This document shows, piece by piece, positions 36,001 to 48,112 of a stretch of DNA of 64,000 bases. The position numbers were made by a program, and so were the translations under genes. The DNA comes from Salvelinus alpinus (taxonomy: Eukaryota > Chordata > Actinopteri > Salmoniformes > Salmonidae): assembly GCF_045679555.1 (NCBI RefSeq), contig NC_092122.1, forward strand, positions 15,191,230-15,255,229, read 5' to 3'. The notes below the pieces were generated by a model, which made no database searches, was not told the origin of the DNA, and saw only the letters and a program-made list of their open reading frames with translations. Positions within the stretch are counted from its first letter, which is position 1, and each line of letters opens with the position of its first letter.

Positions 36001-39000
36001 TCTCTCCCGTGACTCTGAGGCAGCCTCTCTCAATCTCTGGAGCTCAGCCATGAGCTCACTGTACCTGCTCTGCATCTCATCTGCCAGGTCCTGGGCAAAC
36101 ACCTGTCCAGGGGCAGAGTCAGAGAGGGTCGCCGCCTGCTGGCTGAGGTGCACCTGCACAGTCTCACAGATGATGACTGATGAGTACTCCACCTGGACTG
36201 TGGATGTTTCCTGCTCAGAGCTGTTCTCTTCCCAGGATTGCACCTGGAGCTGGCCAAAGCCCTGCAGTATGGGAGGCGACTGCTGACCTTCATCTTGGTT
36301 CACAGCCTCTAGGAGGGTCCAGCTGCTGTGGGCCACCTCGGAGTCACTGCTAGTGACCATCTCATCAGAGGAGGCCCCCTTAGATTCTCCGGGAGAGTCA
36401 GACTGGGGTTCAATGAGCTCTGGACTGCTCTCGTTATCAGCGGAGACTGACAGGATTGACCTATCCTCTGCCACCAGGCTGGTGTCCTCCTCTCGCGTGT
36501 CTTCTAGGTCTGGCAGCACTGTAGGACTGTCGCAGGGCGCCATGGCAGTGTCCTCACTCTGGTCTAGAATCTGATCAGAGCTTACCTTGAAAGCATCATT
36601 TGAGCCCTGCTCTTCAGCCAGCACAAGACTCTCTCTCAGGGCAGCCAACTCATGGTCTCTCTCCAATAGCTTCTGCTCCAGAGCCAATATTTGGGCTGGG
36701 GAAATCAATAAAGATGAAAATGAATAGCCAGCCTAATAATCAGACAATGCACAATGAATTGATCAAACCTGAAATGCCAAAACAAATATTTTTCATGTAC
36801 CCCGTGCAGGAACTAAAATTCGATCCTACCACTGGCACCTCCCAGTAGTTCATGACTAGACCTATATATTATAGATTCTTTCAGATTTTTGCTTCTAAAT
36901 GTTAACAATTGAGATGATTATTGACATACTGTCAACATACTGTCAATACTGTTAACATACTGTCAATACTGTTAACATACTGTTGACATGTCTACTAAAC
37001 CACCAGTCTTTCAGGTTTAGTCACAGACAGTGAAATGGGTAAGGCCTGTAACCGCATCTGCGTCACTATGCCAAACTCTGTTGTCAGCGAGGCCTGTGAC
37101 AGCACACAGTGTCCAATCCTATGCAAACACATCAATAGAGGGTGTGTGTGCTGCTGGCAGGACGTATGACTGGTCAAAGTCCTGGTGGTTGGCTTTCAGA
37201 TTCAGAGAATAAAAACACACATTTTAAAATAGGTCTCCTTACCTTTTTCAGCATCAGTCACTTCTTCCACAGACGGGTCAGTCACACACTGGACCAATGA
37301 CTCCCTAGCAACCTAGGAGAGAAAAACTAAACGCCTGTTATTTCTGAACACACAGAGGGTGTAAACTTTATGACTTAATAATAGATAAATCCCATTGAAG
37401 TGGGACTACATTCAAAATTAAGTGAGTTAACAGTTTCACACAGCTGTAATGTAGTTACACAATAGTTACACTGTAGTTATGATGGGCCTGAAGGTCAGCC
37501 CAGGGCTGCAGTCATAACAGAGGATCAGTGGAGAGGCGATTAGCATTGCCTTGACCCAAATGACAGGAGGACATTCTGCCTCAGCATTATTAAACCCAAC
37601 CACTGTCTCTGTCCCTCAGGCTGTCCCCTCTGAGATAGATCGTGGCCGACTGACCTGCCCCAGTAGTCAGGGCAGAGACCAGAAAGACTTCCCCACATGA
37701 ATAAGCATGTGTGACACTCAATGTGCTGGCTGGGCAGTCCTCACAGCACAGTGAAATAACAGCACACCAATAGATCATATTGTATCAGACTGTACACACA
37801 TACAGCACAAATGTCTATTGGGGGGTTTGTCGTTTTCTATTGTGACTTCGCACTGTCAACAATTCTGTTTGGAATGGGGATTGTCTGACAATTAGATTGA
37901 ACATACAGTGCCTTCAGAAAGTATTCACACCCCTTGACTTTTTCCACATTTTGTTGTGATACAGCCTGAATTTAAAATGTATTAAAATGTTGTGTCACAG
38001 GATGACACACAATACCCATAATGTCAAAGTGAAATTATGTTTTTAGACATTTTTCTAATCATTTAAAAATGAAGAGCTGAAATGTCTTGAGTCAATAAGT
38101 ATTCAACCCCTTTGTTATGGCAAGCCTAAATTAGTTCAGGAGTAAAAATGTGCTTAACAAGTCACATAATACGTTATCATGGACTCACTCTGTGTGCAAT
38201 AATAGTGGTTAACATGATTTTTGAATGAATACCTCATCTCTGTACCACACACATACAATTACCCCCCAGCCAAGCATTGAATTTCAAACACAGATTCAAT
38301 TACAAAGACCAGGGAGCTCTACAATGCCTTGCAAATTGGTAGATGGGTAAACATGTTAAAAGCAGACATTGAATAACCCTTTGAGCATGGTGAACAAAGA
38401 TACAGTCGTCCGTCCTAACCTAGTTGCCGCAGAGGAAGGAAACCGCTCAGGGATTTCACCATGAGGCCAATGGTGACTTTAAAACAGTTCAAGTTTAATG
38501 GCTGTGATAGGAGAAAACTGAGGATGGATCAACAACATTGTAGTTACTCCACAATACTAACCTAATTAACAGAGTGAAAAGAAGGAAGCCTGTACAGAAT
38601 AAAAAATATTCCAAAACATGTCTGTTTGCAATAAGGCACTAAAGTAAAACTGCAAAAAATGTGGCAAAGAAATTAACTTTTTGTCCTAAATACAAATGGT
38701 TATGTTTGGGTCAAATCAAACACAACACATCACTGACTACCTCTCTTCATATTTTCAAACATGGTGGTGGCTGCATCATCTTATGGGTATGCTTGTCATG
38801 AGCAAGGATTAGGGAGTTTTTTTAGGATAAAAATAAACTAAATAGAGCTAAGCAGACAGACAGAATCACCTTTTAGCAGGACAATAACCTAAAACACAAT
38901 GCCAATTATAAACTGGGTGGGTCGAGTCCTGAATGCTGATTGGTTGACAGCCGTGGTATATCAGACCTTATACCATGGTTATGACAAAACATTTATTTTT

Positions 39001-42000
39001 ACTGCTCTAATAACGTTGGTAACCAGTTTATAATAGCAATAAGGCACCTCGGGGGTTTGTGATATATGGCCAATATACCACGGCTAAGGGCAGTGTCTAG
39101 GCACTCTGCGATGAGTCGTGCATAAGAACAGCCCTTAGTCGTGGTATATTGGCCAAATACCACATCTCCTTGTGCCTTATTGCTTAAATATACACTAAGT
39201 GTACAAAACATTAAGAACACCTGCTCTTTCCATGACATAGACTGACCAGGTGATTCCAGGTAAAAGATCCCTTACTGATGTCTCTTGTTCAATCCACTTC
39301 AATCAGTGTAAATGACGAGGAGGAAACAGGTTCAAGAAGGATTTTTAAGCCTTGAGGCAAGTGAGACATGGATTGTGTATATCTGCCATTCAGAGGGTGA
39401 ATGGGCAAGACAAAATATTTAAGTGCCTTAGAATGGGGTATGGTAGTAGGTGTCAGGCGCACCGGTTTGTGTCAAACTGCAATGCTGCTGGGTTTTTCAC
39501 GCTCAACAGTTTAACAAGTGTGCTAAGAATGGTCCATCACCAAATGGACATCCCGCCAACTTAACACAACTGTGGGAAGCATTGGAGTCAACATTGGCCA
39601 GCATCCCTGTGGAACGCTTTTAGCACCTTGTAGAGTTCATGCACCGACGAATTGAGTCTGTTCTGAGCGCAAAAAGGGCGGTGCAACTCAATATTAGGAA
39701 GGTGTTCTTAATGTTTTGTTCCTAAGTGGCCTAGTTACAGTTGACTTAAATCGTCTTGAAAATCTATGGCCACACTTGAAAATGGCTGTCTAGCAATAAT
39801 CAACAACCAACTTGACGGAGCTTGAGGAATAAAAATAAATAAAAAGTGCAAATATTGTACAATCCAGGTGTGCAAAACTGTTGGAGACTTACCCACAAAG
39901 CCTCACAGCTGTAATCGCTGCCGAAGGTGATTCTACCTATGACTCAGGGGTGTGAATACTTACGTAAATTATATATTTCTGTAACTCATTTTCAATAAAT
40001 GTAGTAATACTTCTAAAAACATGTTTTCACTTTGTCATTATGGGGTATTGTATGTAGGTGAGAGAAAAAAATTGATTTCATCCATTTCGAATTAAGGCTG
40101 TAATACAACAACATGTGGAATAAGTCAAGGGTTATGAATACTTTATGTAATTTCACTGTGTGAAAACATCTGACATAAATAGATGCCATATATTAACATA
40201 AGTCTTGGTTCATTGGTCATTGTTTTTTTGGCATTGCATAACTTCTCAAATAACGAGCCTTGCAAGGCATCCATAGCTTTGTCTTTTACACAGATGAAAA
40301 TGAGCCCACCATTTGGTCAAATTACAGAAACAGATAAATAACATTAGAGAATCTAGCAATGGGTAAAACAGACTGAAGAGTCTGGTCATTTGGGGCTCAC
40401 AGATAATAAACCATATAAGCTATTTCTCCCAAAGTACATTTTGATGTTTATTTTCAGGTTATTACAGGATTCAAAACAAGCTTACAACATGTGCTACCTT
40501 CATTCATTTAGTAGTCGTAGCAATCTCCTAAATTAATTTAGTGCGTCTGATTGCTCACCATTCCAATTTGCTGCTCCAGCTGTTGTATCTTAGCAACTGC
40601 CTCTTCGCCTTCTGCAGTGCGCTTATCCAGTTGTTCTGAAAGAAAAACACAAATATTAAATACGCTGCGAGCAAGCAACTTGTCAGGGTATCATGAATGC
40701 TTGATAGTGTATTCGGTTCCCTTACCTTGCAATGTCTCCATGGTGTGGGTGACCTGGGCGCAGCGTTCCTCGCTCTCCCTCTGCTCCACCCTCAGCCTCT
40801 CCAGCCGGGCCTCCAGGGCCTGCAGTGTACCCAGGCACAGGGCCGGGTCGGTGGGAATAGGGCTGTCCTCCTCGGCCCCCTCACCAGCCAGAGAGCGCAG
40901 GCCTGTCAACAACTCAGCCAGGGCCTCTCCTGCCCTTTGTCCCTCTCCATGCTCCTCTCTTAAGGCAGCAAGCTCCTTCTCCAACCTGACTAGTTCTCTG
41001 TTGGTCACTTCCTCCCGCTCTCTAGTGGCCCACTCCAGTTTCACTGTCAGCTCCTCCATCTGGGTTGACCTGTCTTGCTCTGAGGCCTCCAGGTTGGCTA
41101 GCTGGGCTGCTCTGTCCCTCTCGGAGGCCTCCAGGTTGGCTCGGAGGGCCAACAGCTCTGCCTGGGCCTGGCTGGACCACCCAGCCCACTGCTGTCTCTC
41201 CTCCTCCCTCTGCCTGCCAACCTCAGCCAGCTCCTCCTCCCTCTGCCTGCCAGCCTCAGCCAGCTCCTGCTCCCTCTGCCTGCCAGCCTCAGCCAGCTCC
41301 TGCTCCCTCTGGCGGAACTGAGCCGTGAGGATCTGCAGAGAGAGAGAGAGGAAGCGAGAGAGAGAGGAAGAGAGAGAAAGAGAGGAAGAGAGAAAGAATG
41401 AAGACAGATGAAGGACGGGGACGGTAGGGTCTACAACGAGAACTGCTCGGCTGTGCCAGTCAAGAAGTGATTTTGCATTTAGATGAGAAATGAGTCTACT
41501 CCTCAGCCCTTATGTAACATGCAATTTGTCAATCACCAAACATAGTCAGTGTCACTCTGCTGTCACACTAGTAACTTGGTGAATAATGTAATACAGTACT
41601 CTGTGTCAGTCTCTTCAGATGGGCTCATTTTGCTCAAGTGTCAGTCATTGAGAAAACTGACCTACACTGACCAGCACAGTAGAGCGTGTCTGTACCTGTT
41701 TCTGCTGGTCGGCATTGTCCAGCTCCCCCTGCAGCATCTCCAGCACCTGGCAGCGTGACCGCATGGCTTCCTCCTGCTCCTCACAACGCCGCTGGGCTGC
41801 ACGTAGAGCCTAGCAACACACACACTAAAGGCTTGGGTACAGGCTAAAAACAGTGTATAGGACCTGGTCTGCACGAGGGAGTGTAGAGTGAGTCAGAGAA
41901 TTAAGTTTGTACCTGCTGTAGCTCGGCGTCGTTCTGCCTCTGCACTGTGACCCTCAGCAGCTCGTCCTCATGCTTCTGGATCTGCTCCTGGAAACGCACG

Positions 42001-43617
42001 TCCTTTTCACAGACAACTGCCTGAAGCACACGAACCTAAACGCATGACACATCTCTGCAGTCAGCTGACGGGCCCCTTTTAAACAATCTGGAACATTTTC
42101 ATTGAAAATGGTTAGAGTGACAAGGAAACTGGCACCTGCTGCGTGTGTACGGCTTCCTTTTCACACAGGGCCTGTTCGGACATCTGGAGAAGCTCCTCGA
42201 GGTTCTTCGCCGAGGTCGAGACCTCACTGAGCTGCTTCCTCAGCTCCTGGAGTTCCTCCTCCACAGCAGGAGCTGAGCTGGTGAAGGAGCTGTCTGGAGA
42301 GCTCTTCAGGAAATAGACAAGGATTTCTAAATGTTATTGATGACAAAATAGTCTAGTGTAGACCAAACTGTCTGTAAAGAATCTACAACATTTTAACTCT
42401 ATACATTACAGCTGAAATAGACATCAGAACCATGCTTATTGAACGTGGAGTTATTTGAACTCGGCTAAAGGACTTACCGCTGCTCCCTCCTGCCCTTTGA
42501 AGTCAGCAATTTGTTTGTTCAGAGCAGCCATCTTGGTTTTGGCCTGCAGCTTTAGTTTAGTGAAGCGTGCCTCCGCTGTCTCCCTTTCGCTCTGTGAACA
42601 CACCAACAAAGAGAGCATTGAAACTTGTGTTCCAGCAACAACAGCATAATCTCAGTATATTTCTGACGACAATCTTTATTTGACAAGAAGTGCATCAAAT
42701 ATGAATATTTCATGAACCCAACCCACACGGGACAGAAAGAAAATCTAAGCTATGCATTGAGGGCACATCCATATAAAACCACTGCATTCATGTCTCACAC
42801 ACGCATACAAAGTCATAGCAATACACATAGGCGCACGCACACACACACAAAGTCAAAACAACACATGCAGGCCAACACACCCACCTGTACCCAGGCCTCA
42901 CCTTGAGCTGCGTTTCGAAGGTGGCCAGCTGGCTGTCCTTATCTCTGACCACCTCCTTGAGATGCACTGTCAGCTGCTCCAGATGGGCCAGCCTCTCCAG
43001 GGGCTCCTCCTCCACCCCAGGCCCAGACTCCTCAGGGGCCCCGGGGGCATCTCCAGGGGGGAGTTGGGGAACCAACATATCCTGCAGAAGGGCCACAGAG
43101 AAGAAGAGTGGATACAAATATGGGGACTTGGAGAACATTAAGGCCTGCAACGGTGATCCGTTAGAGCAGGGTTTATCAAACTGGGTCCTGGGGCCCCCTC
43201 CCCCTGGGTGCACGTTTTGGTTTCTGCTCTAGCACTACACAGCTGATTCAAATCATCAAAGCGTGATGATGAGTTGGTTATTTGAATCAGCTGTGTAGTG
43301 CTAGAGCAAGAACCAAAATGTGCACCCAGGGGGCCCCAGAACCGAGTTTGGGGAACCATGTGTTAGAGTGCTGATCAGTTTTGCCTTTTTGATCACAATG
43401 GATCGATTATTATGGACAGAGAGGAGCTGATCCTAGTTAAGCACTCCAACTCACACAATTGATAAATATGGGCCCAGGACAGAAAACATGTGCCGTGTTA
43501 TGTAAGCTTGTGAGGGGTTGAGGGAGTCTCTCTTACCTGAGGGGCTCCATCGGGGGGCTCGTCCCCAGACAGCTCCTGCAGGACGTTGGTAAAGCCCTGG
43601 GACAGCCGGCTGAGCAT
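26376..43617 (-). CDS. golgb1: Giantin, Golgi tethering protein (golgin B1)
   Basis: Twenty-one coding exons encode about 3,017 residues (human 3,259): 43617-43537, 43081-42902, 42591-42478, 42303-42136, 42035-41913, 41809-41696, 41332-40726, 40635-40559, 37312-37243, 36695-31691, 31572-31149, 31047-30814, 30579-29752, 29594-29422, 29302-29140, 28888-28778 (donor unclear), 28445-28275, 28074-27974, 27663-27592, 27268-27172, 26516-26376. The start [19 protein letters not shown] matches the giantin N terminus. Nearly the whole protein is charged heptad coiled coil, mostly from the 5,005-bp exon. The end is giantin's tail anchor: CSRQRTP, then a hydrophobic segment ([17 protein letters not shown]) and a short lumenal end. 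Giantin sits in Golgi rims with its coils in the cytosol, tethers COPI vesicles and influences glycosylation and cilia. An acceptor-like site at about 43631 suggests a non-coding first exon upstream. Confidence 0.96.
26521..27003. repeat. golgb1: Polypurine tract (GGGAGA/GAAG-rich), about 480 bp
   Basis: Almost pure purine on the plus strand in GGGGGAGAGAGAGAGGAA-like units. On the golgb1 sense strand it is a pyrimidine tract that runs up to the 3' splice site of the last exon (AG at 26518-26517). Its open frames (Arg/Glu-rich) are artefacts. Confidence 0.95.
27044..27078. repeat. (TAG)n microsatellite
   Basis: About twelve AGT units within a golgb1 intron, next to the polypurine tract. Confidence 0.9.
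27780..27936. repeat. 56-bp minisatellite, about 3 copies
   Basis: Each unit has TTCTGGTCATTGGTAGAGAG and a GTGTGTGTGTACTGTAT part. The copies are almost identical, so the expansion is recent. It lies in a golgb1 intron just downstream (in sense) of the exon ending at 27974. Confidence 0.9.
36921..36990. repeat. Short tandem repeat (ACTGTCAATACTGTTAACAT)
   Basis: Two to three imperfect copies of a roughly 22-bp unit, followed by an imperfect GTTGACATG piece, in the golgb1 intron before the giant exon. Confidence 0.7.
38906..39189. mobile_element. MITE-like repeat inside the Tc1 element
   Basis: Contains CTGAATGCTGATTGGTTGAC, GCCGTGGTATATCAGACC and the internal mirror pair AATATACCACGGCTAAGGGC and CCCTTAGTCGTGGTATATT. 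I recognise it as a common salmonid repeat. The borders are approximate. Confidence 0.7.
39193..39728 (+). mobile_element. Non-autonomous Tc1-like element, copy A
   Basis: The ends CACTAAGTGTACAAAACATT and AATGTTTTGTTCCTAAGTG are inverted, with TA at the left border. It is about 536 bp, far shorter than a full Tc1, so internally deleted. The same family lies in opposite orientation at 52127-52669. Confidence 0.85.
41206..41310 (-). repeat. golgb1: 33-bp coding repeat in golgb1 ([11 protein letters not shown])
   Basis: Near the start of the exon 41332-40726 three full units and part of a fourth encode [11 protein letters not shown] or [11 protein letters not shown]. An 11-residue period adds to the coiled coil without breaking it. 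The high nucleotide identity suggests a recent expansion. Confidence 0.88.
43167..43360. mobile_element. Palindromic hAT-type MITE in a golgb1 intron
   Basis: A 194-bp near-perfect palindrome: CTAGCACTACACAGCTGATT in the left arm is mirrored in the right. Flanks are CGTTAGAG and TGTTAGAG, an 8-bp target duplication with one change. Confidence 0.85.
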
Positions 43618-44266
43618 GTAGCCGTAACTGGTGGTACAAGACAGAGACATTAGGCCTTTATCTGGACAGGTGGGACCTGGGTCATGGTCAGCAGGTTTCT
43701 AAAGATCCTACCCAAAAAGGTCCTTCAAGAGGTCCTACCTAAACTTGCCAAATATATTTTGGGGTTTTCATATCTTCTGAGTCCATAAATGCCACAACAA
43801 AACAAATGATAAGCTTATCTAAAGTTTTTAAATGGTGAATATTCCATGCAGTGTTAATTCCCATGCAAAATCCCTGATCAAAGTAAACTCATGTCCTAAC
43901 ATGATACTTTCACCTTGGTTTGACACGTTAGATATGAGATTCCTGAGAGATGCCCAAGATTCTAGAGTTTTGACATAGAACCATCAATCTCAAATCTCAA
44001 TCATTATTTATATAGCCCTTTTTACATCAGCAGTTGTCACAAAATGATTATACAGAAACCGGATCAAAAAAATCTCCATGGAGTTTGCATTATGATGCAT
44101 TTACAACGTTAGCGCCCCTGTTATGTTATGATTCTCATTTCTGTGTATAGAATTTATTTTAAGACAAAAACATAGATTGACTCAAATAATCAATGGAAAT
44201 AAGTGCAGTGGAAGAGAACAATTGAGACCAGTGAAATCATAGAATGAGGGTTCCTGAACAGTCAAT
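43618..44266. other. golgb1: golgb1 5' intron, no coding
   Basis: The acceptor-like TACCACCAG just upstream of the start codon suggests the coding start exon is not the first exon. A weak repeat fragment with TTTATATAGCCCTTTTTACA lies at about 43990-44070. Nothing else was recognised. Confidence 0.45.
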
Positions 44267-45210
44267 CAGTGGAGGCCCCTCGGAGGAACATCCTCCTCAG
44301 TGAATTTCATAAAAAAATTGTGAAATATTAAAAAAGTTATCCCTTTTAGATCAAACTATACTAAATATATTCACGTCACCAAATAATTGATGAAAACACA
44401 CCGTTTTGCAATGAAGGTCTACAGTAGCCTCAGCAGCACTCTGTATGTTAGCACCATGGTGTAGCTGGAGGACAGCTAGCTTCTGTCCTCCTCTGGGTAC
44501 ATTGACTTCAATACAAAACCTAGGAGGCTCATGGTTCTCACCCCCTTCCATAGACTTACACAGTAATAATGACAACTTCCAGAGGACGTACTAGAAACCT
44601 ATCACAGCATTTACTGACATGTTGTCCACGCAATCAAAGGATCAGAGAATGAATCTAGTACTAAAACACTTAGTGTAGTGTTAGCTAGCTACATAGTTGT
44701 CTTTGCTGTCTTTGTATCCAAGATAATTGTGTAGTTTAGAGTAATTATCGTAACTACCGAGGTTAGCTAGCCAGCTATTTTCGTCCTTCTAACGTAGGCA
44801 ACACTGCTAGCTAGCCAGCAGCTAGCCAGCTAGCCAACGTCTACCGTCTACCGAATAGCAGCACTGTAGAAACTATTACATTACAACGGAACGACTTGAT
44901 TAGTGTAGTGTTAGCTAGCTACATAGTTGTCTTTGCTGTCTTTGTATCCAAGATAATTGTGTAGTTTAGAGTAATTGTCAAGGTTACCTAGCCAGTTATT
45001 GAGGCTACCTAGCCAGCTACACTTTCAAACTAAGTCAACAACGCAGCCACTGCTAGCTAGCCTACTTCACCAGCCAGCAGCACTGCATCATTTTAGTCAA
45101 TAAGATTTTTTGCAACGTAAGCTTAACTCTCTGAACATTCGAGACGTGTAGTCCACTTGTCATTCCAATCTCCTTTGCATTAGCGTAGCCTCTTCTGTAG
45201 CCTGTCAACT

Positions 45211-46200
45211 ATGTGTCTGTCTATCCCTCTTCTCTCCTCTCTGCACAGACCATACAAACGCTTCACACCGCGTGGCCGCTGCCACTCTAACCTGGTGGTC
45301 CCAGCGCGCACGACCCACGTGGAGTTCCAGGTCTCCGGCAGCCTCTGGAACTGCCGATCTGCGGCCAACAAGGCAGAGTTCATCTCAGCCTATGCTTCCC
45401 TCTAGTCCCTCGACTTCTTGGCACTGACGGAAACATGGATTACCACAGATAACACTGCTACTCCTACTGCTCTCTCCTCGTCTGCCCACGTGTTCTCGCA
45501 CACCCCGAGAGCTTCTGGTCAGCGGGGTGGTGGCACTGGGATCCTCATCTCTCCCAAGTGGACATTCTCTCTTTCTCCCCTGACCCATCTGTCTATCGCC
45601 TCCTTTGAATTCCATGCTGTCACAGTTACCAGCCCTTTCAAGCTTAACATCCTTATCATTTATCGCCCCCCAGGTCCCCTTGGAGAGTTCATCAATGAGC
45701 TTGACGCCTTGATAAGTTCCTTTCCTGAGGATGGCTCACCTCTCACAGTTCTGGGTGACTTTAACCTCCCCACGTCTACCTTTGACTCATTCCTCTCTGC
45801 CTCCTTCTTTCCACTCCTCTCCTCTTTTGACCTCACCCTCTCACCTTCCCCCCCTACTCACAAGGCAGGCAATACGCTTGACCTCATCTTTACTAGATGC
45901 TGTTCTTCCACTAATCTCATTGCAACTCCCCTCCAAGTCTCCGACCACTACCGTGTATCCTTTTCCCTCTCGCTCTCATCCAACACTTCCCACACTGCCC
46001 CTACTCGGATGGTATCGCGCCGTCCCAACCTTCGCTCTCTCTCCCCCGCTACTCTCTCCTCTTCCATCCTATCATCTCTTCCCTCCTATCATCTCTTCCC
46101 TCCTATCATCTCTTCCCTCCTATCATCTCTTCCCTCCTATCATCTCTTCCCTCCTATCATCTCTTCCCTCTGCTCAAACCTTCTCCAACCTATCTCCTGA
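45211..46200 (+). pseudogene. L2 endonuclease domain
   Basis: Apurinic-type endonuclease of the L2 protein. The residues RSAANKAEFISAYASL before the TAG at 45403 and SLDFLALTETWI after it share one frame, so one C-to-T change (CAG to TAG) created the stop. Motifs follow through LGDFNLP, NTLDLIFTR and VSDHYRVSF. The frame closes after the 17-bp repeat array. Confidence 0.85.
46068..46170. repeat. 17-bp repeat (6 copies) inside the L2 coding region
   Basis: Six copies of TATCATCTCTTCCCTCC. Expansion from one to six copies adds 85 bases, which shifts the frame by one. Confidence 0.93.
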
Positions 46201-46537
46201 TTCTGCCTCCTCAACCCTCCTCTCCTCCCTTTCTGCATCCTTTAACTCTCTATGTCCCCTATCCTCCAGGCCGGCTCGGTCCTCCCCTCCTGCTCCGTGG
46301 CTCGACGACTCATTGCGAGCTCACAGAATAGGGCTCCGGGCAGCCGAGCGGAAATGAAGGAAAACTCGCCTCTAACCCTAGGAAGCTCTTTGCCACCTTC
46401 TCCTCCCTCCTGAATCCTCCTCCCTCTCTGCGGATGACTTCGTCAACCATTTTGAAAAGAAGGTCGACGACATCCGATCCTCGTTTGCTAAGTCAAACAA
46501 CACCGCTGGTTCTGCTCACACTGCCCTACCCTGTGCT

Positions 46538-48112
46538 TTGACCTCTTTCTCCCCTCTCTCTCCAGATGAAATCTCGCGTCTTGTGACGGCCGGCCGCCCA
46601 ACAACCTGCCCGCTTGACCCTATCCCCTCCTCTCTTCTCCAGACCATTTCCGGAGACCTTCTCCCTTACCTCACCTCGCTCATCAACTCATCCTTGACTG
46701 CTGGCTACGTCCCTTCCGCCTTCAAGAGAGCGAGAGTTGCACCCCTTCTGAAAAAACCTACACTCGATCCCTCCGATGTCAACAACTACAGACCAGTATC
46801 CCTTCTTTCTTTTCTCTCCAAAACGCTTGAACGTGCCGTCCTTGGCCAGCTCTCCTGCTATCTCTCTCAGAATGACCTTCTTGATCCAAATCAGTCAGGT
46901 TTCAAGACTAGTCATTCAACTGAGACTGCTCTTCTCTGTGTCACGGAGGCGCTCCGCACTGCTAAAGCTAACTCTCTCTCCTCTGCTCTCATCCTTCTAG
47001 ACCTATCGGCTGCCTTTGATACTGTGAACCATCAGATCCTCCTCTCCACCCTCTCCGAGTTGGGCATCTCCGGCGCGGCCCACGCTTGGATTGCGTCCTA
47101 CCTGACAGGTCGCTCCTACCAGGTGGCGTGGCGAGAATCTGTCTCCGCACCACGTGCTCTCACCACTGGTGTCCCCCAGGGCTCTGTTCTAGGCCCTCTC
47201 CTATTCTCGCTATACACCAAGTCACTTGGCTCTGTCATATCCTCACATGGTCTCTCCTATCATTGCTATGCAGACGACACACAATTAATCTTCTCCTTTC
47301 CCCCTTCTGATAACCAGGTGGCGAATCGCATCTCTGCATGTCTGGCAGACATATCAGTGTGGATGACGGATCACCACCTCAAGCTGAACCTCGGCAAGAC
47401 GGAGCTGCTCTTCCTCCCGGGGAAGGACTGCCCGTTCCATGATCTCGCCATCACGGTTGACAACTCCATTGTGTCCTCCTCCCAGAGTGCTAAGAACCTT
47501 GGCGTGATCCTGGACAACACCCTGTCGTTCTCAACTAACATCAAGGCGGTGACCCGTTCCTGTAGGTTCATGCTCTACAACATTCGCAGAGTACGACCCT
47601 GCCTCACACAGGAAGCGGCGCAGGTCCTAATCCAGGCACTTGTCATCTCCCGTCTGGATTACTGCAACTCGCTGTTGGCTGGGCTCCCTGCCTGTGCCAT
47701 TAAACCCCTAAACCTCATCCAGAACGCCGCAGCCCGTCTGGTGTTCAACCTTCCCAAGTTCTCTCACGTCACCCCGCTCCTCCATTCTCTCCACTGGCTT
47801 CCAGTTGAAGCTCGCATCCGCTACAAGACCATGGTGCTTGCCTACGGAGCTGTGAGGGGAACGGCACCTCCGTACCTTCAGGCTCTGATCAGGCCCTACA
47901 CCCAAACAAGGGCACTGCGTTCATCCACCTCTGGCCTGCTCGCCTCCCTACCTCTGAGGAAGTACAGCTCCCGCTCAGCCCAGTCAAAACTGTTCGCTGC
48001 TCTGGCACCCCAATGGTGGAACAAACTCCCCCACGACGCCAGGTCAGCGGAGTCAATCACCACCTTCCGGAAACACCTGAAACCCCACCTCTTTAAGGAA
48101 TACCTAGGATAG
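46538..48112 (+). pseudogene. L2 reverse transcriptase, 524-aa uninterrupted frame
   Basis: Contains all RT blocks in order: LLKKPTLDPSDVNNYRPVSL, ILLDLSAAFDTVNHQIL, TGVPQGSVLGPLLFSLYT, CYADDTQLIFSF (catalytic Asp pair), HHLKLNLGKTELLFLPG and a C-terminal region with LPHDARSAESITTFRKHLK. No stop falls inside. The RT domain itself looks intact, although the parental frame is broken upstream. Confidence 0.9.

Larger units (their letters stand above)
37916..40158. mobile_element. Tc1-like element in a golgb1 intron, carrying two later insertions
   Basis: The ends CAGTGCCTTCAGAAAGTATT and the mirrored AATACTTTATGTAATTTCACTG are inverted copies, with TA at the left border. Host parts are 37916-38905 and 39729-40158. 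Between them lie a MITE (38906-39189) and another Tc1-derived element (39193-39728). No intact transposase. Confidence 0.85.

Noticed and set aside
32276-36286. Several plus-strand frames of 100-230 codons opposite the large golgb1 exon
   Set aside because: They are shadows of the coiled-coil coding strand (Leu/Ser-rich antisense) with no independent support.
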